From Epiperipatus broadwayi (taxonomy: Eukaryota; Onychophora; Udeonychophora; Euonychophora; Peripatidae), in assembly GCA_028023455.1 (NCBI GenBank), contig JAQFVV010000001.1, forward strand, positions 21,965,401-22,029,400: a stretch of DNA of 64,000 nt. Direction: 5' to 3'. Position 1 is the stretch's first letter. Every line of letters begins with the position of its first letter. The translations under genes were made by a program, and so were the position numbers. Below the pieces are notes generated by a model. That model was not told where the DNA came from. It saw only the letters and a program-made list of their open reading frames with translations, and made no database searches. Shown here piece by piece: positions 1 through 11,029 of the stretch.

Positions 1-2
1 TA

Positions 3-1286
3 CCTCAAAGTCTCTTTAGATCGTTCCAAAAATTTCATAGTGAGAAAACGTTAATAATGGCAGTTACAAACACGGAATGCGATTTATTTAAATTTCCTAT
101 GGATGAATTTTATCAACTTTTGACTGAAAAAAAATTATGGACATTTATTTATAAAATATTATACCATCCTAATAATAGATATTTATGCATAGAATTCCAT
201 AATAAAACGCAAAGGAATATTTTCAAAAATAATATTAAATTTTTGAACTCAAGAATCCTTTGTTACATCGATATGGAGCGACCCCTATCTCTACAAGGAA
301 GAATCAAAAACTGCCACATTGATTTTAATGAAATTGACTTGCAATTAATTCTGTCAAAATACGGGAAAATAACAAACTTTAAATATCTGCTTGATAAAAA
401 TGCAGTTATCCCAGTATTTTTAAATATTGCGACGTTTAGCATAACATTAAACAAGAATGTTACACCTAGTGATATACCAACTGTACATGAAACAGACATC
501 TCACCAGTAATCATCACTTTCAGAGGTTTACCACTCCAGTGCTTTCATTGCAAACAACGATCGCATTTAATACAAGACTGCCCTACCAAAGTATGTCAAA
601 AATGTGGATTAAAACACTCGAGAACACATCGTTGCTGGAGCCAATTAAATACAACAAAATATAACGAAAATATCAACATCAAAATAACACCAACTTTAAG
701 TCAAACAGGAGATAATGATAATACCCAAATGGAGTTACCACAAACCCGGGATTCATCAACCTTGATTATCTCTGACAAACAATCAATACCAATACACCTG
801 GATGTACCAATAATTAGTAACTCAGAACTTGATGATGAGAATATTAGCTCATCCTCATCAAGTGAGCTTGAAGATATTTTCACGGAAGATTCCATTCCGT
901 TTCAATTAGTAACAAAAAATAAAAAAATTGCAAAAAGAAAAAAGGGAATTGATGTAACTGAATTGATTCAAGATAATAATAATCAATCTACCGCTATAAA
1001 ATGTAAATCACCAGTGAATCATGCTCCAACAAAGCAATCCATTCCGTTTAAAAAGAAAATAAAATCTAATAACTCTGACCTCCAAATAACAGGAACTCCA
1101 ACGGACACACACTCGGATAGACAATTGCGTTCAGTTGCTTCCACTTCAACACCACAACAGCAGGTATATTTAGCTGGTGTTGATATCCACAGAAGAACAC
1201 ATAAGAAAATAAAAGTTAATACTGAACACACATCAGATAATCCTAATGCAAATTATCCTGGACACATTAAACCAAACAAAACTTAG
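3..1286 (+). CDS. ORF1 of element A, zinc-knuckle nucleic-acid-binding protein (5' partial)
   Basis: Likely binds the element RNA in the retrotransposition particle. The frame is open from base 3. The first ATG in the window is at 57, but the codons before it are alignable with the corresponding part of element B ORF1 (both carry an SFQKF motif), so 57 is probably internal. Counted from that ATG, residues 10-160 form a conserved block shared with elements B and C (FPMDEF, HPNNRY, CYID, ITFRG motifs), possibly RRM-like. Two zinc knuckles follow: CX2CX4HX4C at about 162-175, then a second Cys/His cluster (CQKCG...HRC) at about 180-193. The C-terminal third is Ser/Thr/Lys-rich, low in complexity, with an acidic Ser-Glu patch near residues 260-280. 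A conserved tail motif (LAGVDIHRR) occurs near the C terminus and recurs in B. The stop is TAG at 1284-1286. Confidence 0.85.
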   Translation, partial: PQSLFRSFQKFHSEKTLIMAVTNTECDLFKFPMDEFYQLLTEKKLWTFIYKILYHPNNRYLCIEFHNKTQRNIFKNNIKFLNSRILCYIDMERPLSLQGRIKNCHIDFNEIDLQLILSKYGKITNFKYLLDKNAVIPVFLNIATFSITLNKNVTPSDIPTVHETDISPVIITFRGLPLQCFHCKQRSHLIQDCPTKVCQKCGLKHSRTHRCWSQLNTTKYNENINIKITPTLSQTGDNDNTQMELPQTRDSSTLIISDKQSIPIHLDVPIISNSELDDENISSSSSSELEDIFTEDSIPFQLVTKNKKIAKRKKGIDVTELIQDNNNQSTAIKCKSPVNHAPTKQSIPFKKKIKSNNSDLQITGTPTDTHSDRQLRSVASTSTPQQQVYLAGVDIHRRTHKKIKVNTEHTSDNPNANYPGHIKPNKT

Positions 1287-1794
1287 TGATATATCATGAA
1301 TGAAGAACTATATCCAACCGTTTTTATTTTATTTTTATTTTATCCAATTTGTGTTAAATACTCTGTTGTAATGATTTTTTTGTTAATTTTTATGTTTGGT
1401 AGGGGTTCATTGCTGATTACACTTACCCAGCTAAAATACATATATCACATTAATAATATTATACACACACTACATGACAAACAACCACACATAATTACAT
1501 CTTATACCCATAAACTAAATAAACATAAACTTTATAATAAACAAACACATATATCTATAAATTATAAACTCACTAATACATTTTTCCTTTTATTATTAAA
1601 CATGCTATATCTATTCTCATTATATACTATACAAAATTATTACCTTCCTTTAACATCCGATAGACTGTTCCAGTCTTCATATGACTATACTTACTCCATA
1701 AAATCTTACTTTCCACTACCAAGATCATTAACAACTACAAACATTATGCATATACAACAAATTACCATAATCATTGTACAATCTAGAATTACTC
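1287..1794 (+). other. Inter-ORF spacer of element A
   Basis: About 500 bp of AT-rich sequence between ORF1 and ORF2. An open frame of 172 codons runs through it (1296-1814), but its product is low-complexity (Ile/Tyr/Thr/Leu-rich) and matches nothing in the shorter 270-bp spacer of element B, so I do not treat it as a gene. ORF2 translation presumably depends on reinitiation or an internal entry mechanism; no specific signal is visible. Confidence 0.6.
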
Positions 1795-4700
1795 ATGCTA
1801 GTATCAATTACTGAAGTTAATGTCAGAGGGATAAACTCACCCCATAGAATGTTTGCCATTACCAGCTGGATTCGGCAATTCACACCACATATTCTTTTTT
1901 TTACAGAAACCAAATGCTCAGTAAGTTCTCCTTTTAAACCTGAGCAGCATCTTGCCAAGTTTGGATATACCAGATTTTCCACATCAAACTATTCAGCTGC
2001 AGGAATAGGAGTACTCATCAATAGGAATTCTCCATTCCAATCTTTCAACATCTTATATATTGATCAACACATGATTATCATCACTCTTCATAATGCAGCA
2101 TGCACAATAAATATTATAGCATTATACTTATATAATCAACCAATACTCATACACCAGCTTATTAACATAATTAATTTAACACTAGCAACAAATCCACACC
2201 CCATAATTCTCTTGGGTGACTTTAATATGTCATACCAAGACTTTACGATGAAATATCTTCATAAAATTAACAAAAGGCTAATGAGCTCAGAAGGTTTCTT
2301 TTCATCAAATACAATATCATTTTTCACTAAAAATCATTCATCACTAATAGATCTACTCTTTTACTCTCCTGAATTGCACTTTATAATTACACCCTCCCTA
2401 AACCCAGTAGCTTTTTCTGACCATCATGCCCTTAATGTCGTATTAAATTTAGATATGCAGATACACTCAACACTTTTACTGAACAATACCACCCATTTAT
2501 TATTAAAAACAAATGCTCCTGAAGCCATAATATCTAATGCATACATTTATTTTAAAAAAATTGACATACTTTCACTCCAACCAAGCTTCTGCTTGGTTTT
2601 CCTTCATTAATATTTTAGCTTCTAACATCAAACATTATACTGCAAGAAATCCTTCTCCTACTGCACTTAGCAAAAAATTAGATATACTGCATATGAAGCT
2701 AAAAAGCACACCTACCAGCTCAAATTCAGTTAATACCATAATGTTACTAAAGCAAGAGTTCAAACAGACACAACTTACACTAGCTAATTATCTTTCTATT
2801 AAAAAAGCCAAAATTTTTTTAAAAAACACCCATGACTGGTCAAGGGCATATATCAAATGGGCATTAGGCTATAACTCTAATATAACCACACCCTCATCCA
2901 TATTAATAAATGATAAAATGATTACCGGAATAAATATGCTTCCACCAATTAAACAATATTTTAAAACTAAATTTCAAAAGCTACCTATGCCAATTCTCGC
3001 TCCACTTTATTTTGGTATGTCACAAACTATCCTTAATATATCTAAAGAAGACATTACAAATAAATTAAAAACTATTCCAAACAACTCGCATCCAGGAACA
3101 CATGCCATTCCGAAATTTTTGCTTGAACACCTTAGCCACTTTACTATTCCCATAATTTACAATATGCTACATTACTTGTCAAATCAAATTCATAGTATAG
3201 AACTACTCTATCCTGTCTCACTAGTGCCCTTTCTAAAAAAACCTTTACTACCCTCCCCTCTCAATAATCTTAGACCTATATCTATGTCCCCACTAATCAT
3301 TAAAATAATAGAATCCATTATTAAAGATAAAATCCAGCCTCTTATATTACCTACTCTATCTAAATTTCAGTTTGCCAAAAAAGGCTCATCCATCCCCGAG
3401 GCTCATGTCTTATTTAGGGCACTAACTGATGACATTCGCCACCATAGAAAAGCTGCACCTATTGCAGTACAATTAGATATTGAAGCTGCCTTTGATTCTG
3501 TGCCTATTGAAAAACTCTTAGAAGTGCTTGGTAGTCATGGAATCCCGATTCCAATTATGTATATTTTAGCTAATCTCTTTATAAATAGAAACATACACAT
3601 CACCTTAAATGGAAAAATGTCATCAGAATTCACTCCACATAATTCAATTCCCCAAGGTTCACCCCTTAGTGCCCTCCTCTTCATCACCTACATTAATCCC
3701 CTCTTACTTCAAATTGAAACTGAACTACCGGGAATACAAACAATTTTTTTAAACCGTACAATTAATCATATTTCATTCATGGATGACATAACTGTTTTTC
3801 TTCCCTCACAGAAATTGTTACCAAAACTACATAACATATTAAAAAAATACACAAAAGATTATACTCTAAAATTCAATCCCGAAAAAATGGCCACATGGTC
3901 CATACTTACTGGCACTCCAATTAAAACAAAAGTTGAAACCCGACCTCATAACTTTCTGGGAATACCCTTCCATCAATCAGTAAATATAATGAGAATAAAT
4001 ATACAAAATCAATTAATCATTTCTATACAAAAAATTATTAATTCTCTAACTAAAGCTTATCTTTCAATACACAGCAAGATATCTCTAATTAACATGCTAA
4101 TCTATCCAAAAATTAATTTCTATTCACCCACCATTAAATTCACAACCTCATTCATTAAGAAAATCAATTCTCTATGTACTAAATTGATCTGGAACCAGAA
4201 GACAATTTCTATTAGCATTAATAAACTCCAAAAGCATTCAAAATTTAATGGCTTATCTTTGCATTCAATAAATACCTTTTATTATCAAAAATCCTATAAT
4301 ACACTATTTAAAATCTGCACTAACTTTCAGAATTTTCAGGTTTTCATTCCAATATCTCCTACTGACACACCTCCACCTATTAACAATAAGTTCATTAATA
4401 ACCTAATTCAACACATATGTCAATACAAATTACCAGATAATATGTTTACAGCAAAAATTAAGTACTGGGATGCATATCAAAATATGACTAACCTAGATCT
4501 GCTTCAAACACCAGATAGTACACTTAAACTAACAAACAAATCTTTAATACAAAAATTTAAATTTTGGTATTTAGAACCTAAATACTTAGACTTCCTCATC
4601 AAAATTAACATGGATGCATTGCCAACAAGTGAATTTCTTTTCAATAAGAGGAAATATACTAACATTCAACCTATCTGTCCCTTATGTGGTAGGGAGGATG

Positions 4701-5029
4701 AAACAATGCAACATTTTTTATATCACTGCAATGCCTTACATATATATAGACAACTGATATCCACACTCATTTATAATTCTAAACCAATATGTGACATCTT
4801 AATAGAAAATATTCAAAAAGGAATATTTCCCAATATAAGGCTGTCCATCTTTATCATTTTTACTCTCTGGTTCTTAAGATGTCACTTTGTTTTTAATCCA
4901 ACATCACGAAAATATAAATCTCTTTTTGAAAATAAAATCCTAAAAATTAAAATGAGAGATCATTCTTTGGCCCCGGCGGATATAGTCAATGCCACCTGGA
5001 GCCTCATAAAATTATCTCCACAATCATAA
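1795..5029 (+). pseudogene. ORF2 of element A: APE endonuclease-reverse transcriptase, one frameshift
   Basis: Nicks target DNA and reverse-transcribes the element RNA at the nick. I start at the ATG at 1795 because the next residues (SITEVNVRGIN) align with the start of element B ORF2. Endonuclease motifs in order: VNVRGIN, the Glu of TETK, LLGDFNMS, SSLIDLLFYS and FSDHHALNV. An extra A near 2584 shifts frame 1 to frame 2, between ILSLQP and SAWFSFIN. The RT part then reads on to 5029: QLDIEAAFDSV (3469-3501), PQGSPLSALLF (about 3650-3680), FMDD (about 3776-3788), FLGIPF. A Cys/His motif (CPLCG...HFLYHC, about 4677-4730) lies near the C terminus. The single indel is the only break, so the copy is fairly young. 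Confidence 0.88.
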
Positions 5030-5263
5030 CTCTTAAACAAAATCAGCAATGGACTAAAAAAACTTACAACCATCAATGAATAGCTTACTCATTAATTTAC
5101 ATGCCCCAATTTTATTTTCTTCTCTTTATGATTCATGTAATATTTGTTTACTATTTTTATATATATATATATAAAAAATATTATGTAAAATTTTTTTTAA
5201 CATGTAATCAGAATATAGAAATTATGTAACATTTTTAATTTGTAATAACAATATAGACATAAT

Positions 5264-5269
5264 AATAAA
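5264..5269 (+). terminator. AATAAA poly(A)-type signal of element A
   Basis: AATAAA sits 14 bases before the last unique base of the element. The same spacing pattern occurs in elements B and C. It fits 3'-end formation of the element transcript very close to the microsatellite junction. Confidence 0.55.
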
Positions 5270-5283
5270 AAACTTTTTAAAAC

Positions 5284-5470
<187 letters not shown>

Positions 5471-5659
5471 TAGCCATCTTGGCTCTTGACAGAGAAAGTT
5501 GACTCATTTCAGCTCCTGCTTTAGACTTAAGTTTTATTGGTTTTTGATTGAATTTGATAGTGAAAAGTATACCAAAAGAAAAAGGAAATTTTCCACTTAA
5601 AGGTAAGCTCTATTTCGAGCAAAATTGTTGTTAATATAAAGAAGAATATTAGATTTAAA
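5471..5659 (+). promoter_or_regulatory. 5' UTR and presumed internal promoter of element B
   Basis: 189 bp between the (TAG)n tract and the ORF1 start. It opens with a small inverted repeat (AGCCATCTTGGCT). Non-LTR elements usually carry their promoter here; that role is inferred from position only. No TATA box or initiator can be assigned with confidence. Confidence 0.4.
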
Positions 5660-7522
5660 ATGTCTAATATTTCTGATTCTAATTCTAATTTAAAAATTGC
5701 TAATAATAGCTTAGATAAAAATAATTCTTATCAAGATCTAGAAAAAGTCAAAGTTAACAATAGTTCTTTTTCAAAAGTAAAAACTGGATCCAATATGGCT
5801 GAAGCCTTATCTGATTTATCTAAAACAAGAAATAAATTTAAAAATACTAATTTGCCTGAGGCATCTGATTCTATTGAATTAAATAAGAATATTAAACAAA
5901 CTTATGCTAGTATTTTAAAGCAAAAATCTGAACAAGATAACAATGTAATTACAGAAGAAAATTTAACAGAAATTTTTAATTTTGACAATGAACTACAAAT
6001 GGAACAAGAAAATACAAATTTATTATCAACTAGTAATACAGATTATGTTTCTGTATGTGAAAAATTTATACAAACAATTCCTTTAACAGTTCTTAAATCA
6101 TTTCAAAAATTTAAAAGTATTAAAACGTCTACAATAGCTATAACAGATACTAATTCTTCAGTCATGAATTTTCCTACTGATGAATTTTATTCTTATCAAT
6201 CAGAAAAAAAACTTTGGTCAATGATATACAAAGTGCTAGATCATCCTAATAGCAGATATAAAACAATAGAATATCATAATGTGGCTCAGAAACAAATATT
6301 TGAAAAACATATTCACTTTCTTAATGGAAAATTTATTTGTTACATAGACATTGATAGACCTACAAATTTGAATGGACAAATTAAGAACTGTCATGTAGAC
6401 TTTAAAGCTGATGATCTACAAGATTTACTAAAAAATGTTGGAACTGTGGCCAACTTTAAATATGTATGGGAAAAAAGAGCCACACAGCCAGTTCTAACCA
6501 ATACTGCTCATTTCACTATGTCATTGAAGAAAAATATGCAACCAACAGATATACCAACATTACATGCAACAGATTCTTCCCTACCTTTGATAGTTACTTT
6601 CAGAGGCATTTCACCTCAGTGTTTTTTTTGTAAAGCCAGAGATCATCTTGTCAAAGAATGCCCTAACCGTTTTTGTAAAAAGTGTGGTATTAAAAAAACA
6701 AAAACGCATCAGTGCAGTAGAGATCCAATAGCTAATAATGAAATCAGACTCATGCAAAGTAACCCTGAAAAAACAAAAGTAGATGAAACTATTCCCAATA
6801 TGCAAAGTAACCCTGAAAAAACAAAAGTAGATGAACCTATTCCCAATAATGAAGACAACAACACAGATATCCAAAATCTCAGCCTTGATGAACTTATTCC
6901 CAATAATGAAGACAAAACCGCAGATATGCAAAATCTCAGCCTTGATGAATTTATTTCCAATAATGAAGACAACAACACAAATAAGCAAAATCTCAGCTTT
7001 GATGATCCTAGTCAAAATAGCTCCATGAATACTATACCAAATAAATCTTATACCTCACAGGAGGAAACAGAAACAGAGTACATGAGTGATACCTTACCAT
7101 TTCCTTGCTCTGATGAAGAGTTCCAAGTAATTAAAGTAAAGACTAAGAAACGAATGCACAAGAGGAAAAAATCCGCATTGCATCAAGAGCCTATACAAAC
7201 TAATGAACCTGACAAACATAGTGAAAGAAAATCAAAGAAAAATGATACAAAGTCTACCACACCAGCATTAAAAAAAACAAAACTCACAAATAAAACAGGT
7301 GAAACAGATTATCCGGCTAATGAATCAACACTTCATTGGACCAGACAAAAACAAAGTACAAATCAATTGACACAGGAGCAGCTTCTTCTGATGGCAGGAG
7401 TGGATGTACACAGAAGATCTACTAAATCTAAGGATATCATAACAAATACCATGTCTCAAAATACAGAGACAGACTTTGAAGCACCATTAAAAATAGACTA
7501 TCAAGATGAGTTGCATAAATAA
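5660..7522 (+). CDS. ORF1 of element B, zinc-knuckle protein (620 aa)
   Basis: Likely the RNA-binding partner of ORF2. It starts at the first ATG after the 5' UTR. Residues 1-160 are Asn/Ser/Lys-rich and poorly structured, with a short motif (KQTYASILK, about residue 76) that also seems present in element C. Residues 165-320 carry the conserved block shared with A and C (FPTDEF, HPNSRY, CYIDIDRP, VTFRG). Zinc knuckles: CX2CX4HX4C at about 321-334 and a second cluster (CKKCG...HQC) at about 339-352. Residues about 365-450 consist of short tandem repeats (separate entry). A basic stretch (KTKKRMHKRKK, about residue 493) may serve in nuclear entry or nucleic-acid binding. The tail carries LMAGVDVHRRS, as in A. 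The frame is fully open. Confidence 0.9.
   Translation: MSNISDSNSNLKIANNSLDKNNSYQDLEKVKVNNSSFSKVKTGSNMAEALSDLSKTRNKFKNTNLPEASDSIELNKNIKQTYASILKQKSEQDNNVITEENLTEIFNFDNELQMEQENTNLLSTSNTDYVSVCEKFIQTIPLTVLKSFQKFKSIKTSTIAITDTNSSVMNFPTDEFYSYQSEKKLWSMIYKVLDHPNSRYKTIEYHNVAQKQIFEKHIHFLNGKFICYIDIDRPTNLNGQIKNCHVDFKADDLQDLLKNVGTVANFKYVWEKRATQPVLTNTAHFTMSLKKNMQPTDIPTLHATDSSLPLIVTFRGISPQCFFCKARDHLVKECPNRFCKKCGIKKTKTHQCSRDPIANNEIRLMQSNPEKTKVDETIPNMQSNPEKTKVDEPIPNNEDNNTDIQNLSLDELIPNNEDKTADMQNLSLDEFISNNEDNNTNKQNLSFDDPSQNSSMNTIPNKSYTSQEETETEYMSDTLPFPCSDEEFQVIKVKTKKRMHKRKKSALHQEPIQTNEPDKHSERKSKKNDTKSTTPALKKTKLTNKTGETDYPANESTLHWTRQKQSTNQLTQEQLLLMAGVDVHRRSTKSKDIITNTMSQNTETDFEAPLKIDYQDELHK
6752..7015 (+). repeat. 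Two in-frame tandem repeat arrays inside ORF1 of element B
   Basis: First array: two 48-bp units (starts at 6752 and 6800), each encoding MQSNPEKTKVDE plus four residues. Second array: three 57-bp units (starts at 6845, 6902 and 6959), each encoding 19 residues around NNED...QNLSLDE. Both periods are multiples of three, so expansion kept the frame. The result is an acidic, Asn-rich linker between the zinc knuckles and the basic C-terminal region. Elements A and C lack it. Confidence 0.9.
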
Positions 7523-7792
7523 CACATATAGACTTTCAAACCAGGACAATTTTTTGGATTTAATTCCAAATGTGAAAATAATTATCATGTTTATGAACAA
7601 AAATATGCACAACAAACTCAATAGAACTTCACTTGCAAGGGTAAGTTCATTGTTTTCACAGTGGTGTATTATTATAATTTTTCTTTTCTATTTAACACAT
7701 TCCTATTATACTTTTACTAATATTAGTTGTCCCATTCATTATACAATAAACTATAAAATATCATTCTCCCACCATTTTATATAATTGATAAT
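7523..7792 (+). other. Inter-ORF spacer of element B
   Basis: 270 bp of AT-rich sequence between the ORF1 stop and the ORF2 start. A 92-codon open frame overlaps the ORF1 end but has no counterpart in element A. No conserved structure is evident. Confidence 0.5.
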
Positions 7793-10700
7793 ATGGGTCT
7801 TTCTATTACAGCAGTCAATGTAAGGGGTATTAACTCTACCCAGCGAATATATGCAATTAGCAATTGGATAAGGCAATTCTCACCCCATATCCTTTTATTT
7901 ACAGAGACAAAATGCTCAGTACATTCAGCATTTAATCCTGAACTCTACCTTAGTAAATTTGGATACAGTAAATTTTCAACATCTGATATTGCTGCTGCTG
8001 GGGTAGGGATTCTCATCCATCATTGTTCTCCTTTTCAAACTTTTAAAATTTTGTACTTAGATCAGCATATGAGTATAATTATTCTTTATCATTCTTCTTT
8101 TACAGTGAATCTAATAACATTCTATTTATATAATCAGCCAGTGTTAATTCACGAATTAATAAATAAAATAAATTTAATATTAGCTACAAATTCTTACCCA
8201 ACTATAATCATGGGTGATTTTAACATGTCTTATAAGAATTTTACATTAAAATACCTTCATTTGATTAATAAAAATCTCATGAGTGCTGAAGGTTTTTTTC
8301 CAACTAACTCCATTTCATTCTACACTAAAAAACACTCCTCTCTAATAGACCTTGTATTCTATTCACCAGATCTACATTTCATAATAAATCCCTCTCTATG
8401 TCCTGTAACTTTCTCTGATCATTTAGCACTTAATGTGGAACTTGCAATACACATGCAACATCAACCAATTCTTCCTCTAAATAAAACTACTCGTCTTCTT
8501 TTAAAATCCACTACACCTGAAGCTGTTCTCTCTGAGATTTATATTTATTTTAAGAAGGTAGACATACTATCTTTAAACCCAGTAGAGGCCTGGCTATCAT
8601 TTATTAACATAATCTCTTCTACTATTCGACATTATACCTCCAAAAATAGTTCTCCCACTAATCTTGTTAATAAGTTAGATACAATACACTTAAAACTAAA
8701 AAATACTTCATGTGACCCTTCTTCAGTTACATCAATAATGTTTTTAAAACAAGAATACAAGCAAACCCAACTCATACTGGCTGATTATCTCTCTATAAAA
8801 AAAGCAAAAATTTTTCTAGCTAATCCCCATAACTGGTCTAAAGGATATATTCGGTGGGCTTTAGGTTATACTCCCAAAAAATTAACTCCTTCATCTATTA
8901 TTTTTGATTCAAAAATGATTGCTGGGGAAGACATGACTCCACAAATATATTACCACTTTAAATCTAGACTCCAAAAATTTCCTTTTCCAAAATTTTCTTC
9001 ATTTCACTTTGGTTTTACCACAGAAGAACATAACATTACAAAGTATGAAATTGCTCTCAAGTTGAACGCTTTTCCCAACAATACACACCCAGGTACACAT
9101 GCAATTCCAAAATTTTTATTATCACATCTTAGCCACTTTACTATCCCAATAGTACACAATATGATAAATTATCTATCAAAACAAATATATAACATTGACC
9201 AACTTTATCCAGTATCACTGGTCCCTTTTCTAAAGAAAAATACACTTCCTTCTCCTCTAGATAATCTACGCCCTATTTCAATGTCTCCTCTGATCATCAA
9301 ACTAATAGAGTCTCTTTTAAAAGACAAAATTCAACCCCTAATACTTCCTGGGTTGTCTAAGTTTCAGTTTGCTAGAAAAGGATGTTCTACTTCTGAAGCA
9401 CTTATGTTATGTAAAATATTAATAGAGGATGTAAGACAAGCTAGAAAATCAGCACCTATTGCAATTCAATTAGACATACAGGCTGCATTCGATTCGGTGC
9501 CTGTGGACAAGCTGCTACAGGTGCTTAGTCAACATAAAATTCCAATACCTATAATGTATGTTCTAGCAAACCTGCTCATCAATAGAAAAATACACATTAC
9601 TCTTAATGGCAAAATGTCCCCTGACTTCACTCCACACAACTCAATACCACAAGGCTCTCCCCTTAGTTCACTGTTTTTTATCACATATATTAACCCCCTC
9701 CTACTAGAAATAGAATCTAAATTGCCAGGAATATATGTACCCCTCATAAACCAATCCATCAATCATATTTCATACATGGATGATATAGTCATTTTTTTGC
9801 CATCCAAAAAACATTTGCCTTTAATGTATACCATTTTAGAAAATTACTCTGCAGCTTATAGTTTAAAATTTAACAAAGAAAAAACATCTATTTGGAGTAT
9901 ACTTTCTGGTAATCAAATTCATTCAGTTTGCAGTTCCCCTCCCCACAAATTTCTTGGTCTCCCAATTCATCTGTCTATGAATGCAATGAGAAAGATAATA
10001 CAAGAACAATTAATATCTGCAATTGAAAAGGTGACAACCTCACTTTCAAAAGCATATCTTTCATTACATAGTAAAATATCACTCATTAACATATTAATTT
10101 TCCCAAAAATAAATTACTATGCACCTATCATTAAATTTACTAACTCATTTAAGAAAAAAATTAACTCTTTTTGCACCAAACTCATATGGAATAAAAAGGC
10201 AGTGGTAATAAGCATCAAAAGTCTGCAAAAACATTCAAGACAAAATGGCCTGTCATTACACTGCATTTCAACATTCTATTACCAAAAAACTCACAATGCA
10301 TTAATGAAACTTTATATGACATATGAAAATTTCCAAGTGTTTCTTCCAATATCACCTACAGACACTCCACCTCCTATTAAAAATAAATTCATTAACAATC
10401 TAATAAAAACAATATTCAAACATAAAGTACCTGCTACAAACCTTTTCTCAACTAAAATTAAGTATTGGGAAGCACATTACATAACAACTAATTCCAGTCC
10501 CTTTGAAAAGCCCATTAGCTTAATTAATATCACAAATAAAGCTATAATCCAAAAATTTAAATTCTGGTACTTGGAGCCTAAGTACTTAGATTTTCTAATA
10601 AAAATCAACCTTAGAGCTTTACCTACCAATGCTTTTCTGGCTGGAAGATGGAGATCTCCAAACATAGATGCCATTTGTCAACTATGTAATAAAGAGGAAG

Positions 10701-11029
10701 AAACAACAGAACATTTTATTTCTCAGTGTACTTCTCTCAAAACATATCGAGAACTAATTGCTGATATAACCCATAATCCAAAATGCTCATTGACAGTATT
10801 GATAGAAAATATTCAAAGAGGGTTGTTTCCAACAATAAGAATAACAATCTTTATACTATACACACTCTGGTTTATGAGATGCCACTTTGTATTCAATCCC
10901 ACATCTCGTAAACTTAAATCACTTTTTCTCAATAAGTTAGGAAAAATTAAAACAAGAGATCAAGCACTAGCTCCAACAGATATAGTATCAGCCACTTGGA
11001 GTTTGATCAAATTACCAACACCACTGTGA
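7793..11029 (+). CDS. ORF2 of element B: APE endonuclease-reverse transcriptase (1078 aa)
   Basis: Target-primed reverse transcription enzyme. The start ATG gives MGLSITAVNVRGIN, matching elements A and C. Residues about 1-225 are an APE-type endonuclease: VNVRGIN, TETK (catalytic Glu), IIMGDFNMS, SSLIDLVFYS and FSDHLALNV (catalytic Asp-His). RT, about residues 430-720: LRPISMSPL, FQFARKG, QLDIQAAFDSV (first catalytic Asp, about 560), IPQGSPLSSLFF (about 617), SYMDDIVIF (catalytic Asp pair, about 661) and FLGLPIH. The region after the RT has the LSLHSKISLIN...TKLIW pattern seen in the L1/Tx1 group. A CX2C...HX4C zinc motif (CQLCN...HFISQC) falls at about 962-980. The frame is intact. YMDD replaces the FADD expected for non-LTR RTs. 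It is my best candidate here for an active enzyme, though activity is inferred from intactness only. Confidence 0.93.
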   Translation: MGLSITAVNVRGINSTQRIYAISNWIRQFSPHILLFTETKCSVHSAFNPELYLSKFGYSKFSTSDIAAAGVGILIHHCSPFQTFKILYLDQHMSIIILYHSSFTVNLITFYLYNQPVLIHELINKINLILATNSYPTIIMGDFNMSYKNFTLKYLHLINKNLMSAEGFFPTNSISFYTKKHSSLIDLVFYSPDLHFIINPSLCPVTFSDHLALNVELAIHMQHQPILPLNKTTRLLLKSTTPEAVLSEIYIYFKKVDILSLNPVEAWLSFINIISSTIRHYTSKNSSPTNLVNKLDTIHLKLKNTSCDPSSVTSIMFLKQEYKQTQLILADYLSIKKAKIFLANPHNWSKGYIRWALGYTPKKLTPSSIIFDSKMIAGEDMTPQIYYHFKSRLQKFPFPKFSSFHFGFTTEEHNITKYEIALKLNAFPNNTHPGTHAIPKFLLSHLSHFTIPIVHNMINYLSKQIYNIDQLYPVSLVPFLKKNTLPSPLDNLRPISMSPLIIKLIESLLKDKIQPLILPGLSKFQFARKGCSTSEALMLCKILIEDVRQARKSAPIAIQLDIQAAFDSVPVDKLLQVLSQHKIPIPIMYVLANLLINRKIHITLNGKMSPDFTPHNSIPQGSPLSSLFFITYINPLLLEIESKLPGIYVPLINQSINHISYMDDIVIFLPSKKHLPLMYTILENYSAAYSLKFNKEKTSIWSILSGNQIHSVCSSPPHKFLGLPIHLSMNAMRKIIQEQLISAIEKVTTSLSKAYLSLHSKISLINILIFPKINYYAPIIKFTNSFKKKINSFCTKLIWNKKAVVISIKSLQKHSRQNGLSLHCISTFYYQKTHNALMKLYMTYENFQVFLPISPTDTPPPIKNKFINNLIKTIFKHKVPATNLFSTKIKYWEAHYITTNSSPFEKPISLINITNKAIIQKFKFWYLEPKYLDFLIKINLRALPTNAFLAGRWRSPNIDAICQLCNKEEETTEHFISQCTSLKTYRELIADITHNPKCSLTVLIENIQRGLFPTIRITIFILYTLWFMRCHFVFNPTSRKLKSLFLNKLGKIKTRDQALAPTDIVSATWSLIKLPTPL

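Larger units (their letters stand above)
1..5283 (+). mobile_element. Non-LTR retrotransposon A (L1/Tx1-like), 5' end outside window
   Basis: A two-ORF non-LTR retrotransposon: zinc-knuckle ORF1 (to 1286), a spacer of about 500 bp, ORF2 with APE endonuclease, RT and C-terminal zinc motif (1795-5029), and a 3' UTR of about 250 bp. An AATAAA signal lies 14 bp before the end and there is no poly(A) tail. The last unique bases (TTTTTAAAAC) run straight into (TAG)n. The left edge of the window removes the 5' UTR and the start of ORF1. The C-terminal half of the RT module resembles the L1/Tx1 group, but clade assignment needs a phylogeny. ORF2 carries one frameshift, so this copy is probably dead. 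It is a diverged relative of element B; the ORF2 endonuclease domains look about 60-65% identical by eye. Confidence 0.9.

Noticed and set aside
1296-1814. 172-codon open frame between ORF1 and ORF2 of element A
   Set aside because: Low-complexity product, not conserved in element B or C, overlaps the ORF2 start.
2537-2610. Programmed frameshift in ORF2 of element A
   Set aside because: Element B encodes the same region in one frame, and the shift is explained by a single extra A near 2584.
6611-7015. Minus-strand frame of 134 codons with repeated ICVVVFIIGNKFI-type segments
   Set aside because: Antisense shadow of the tandem repeats in ORF1 of element B.
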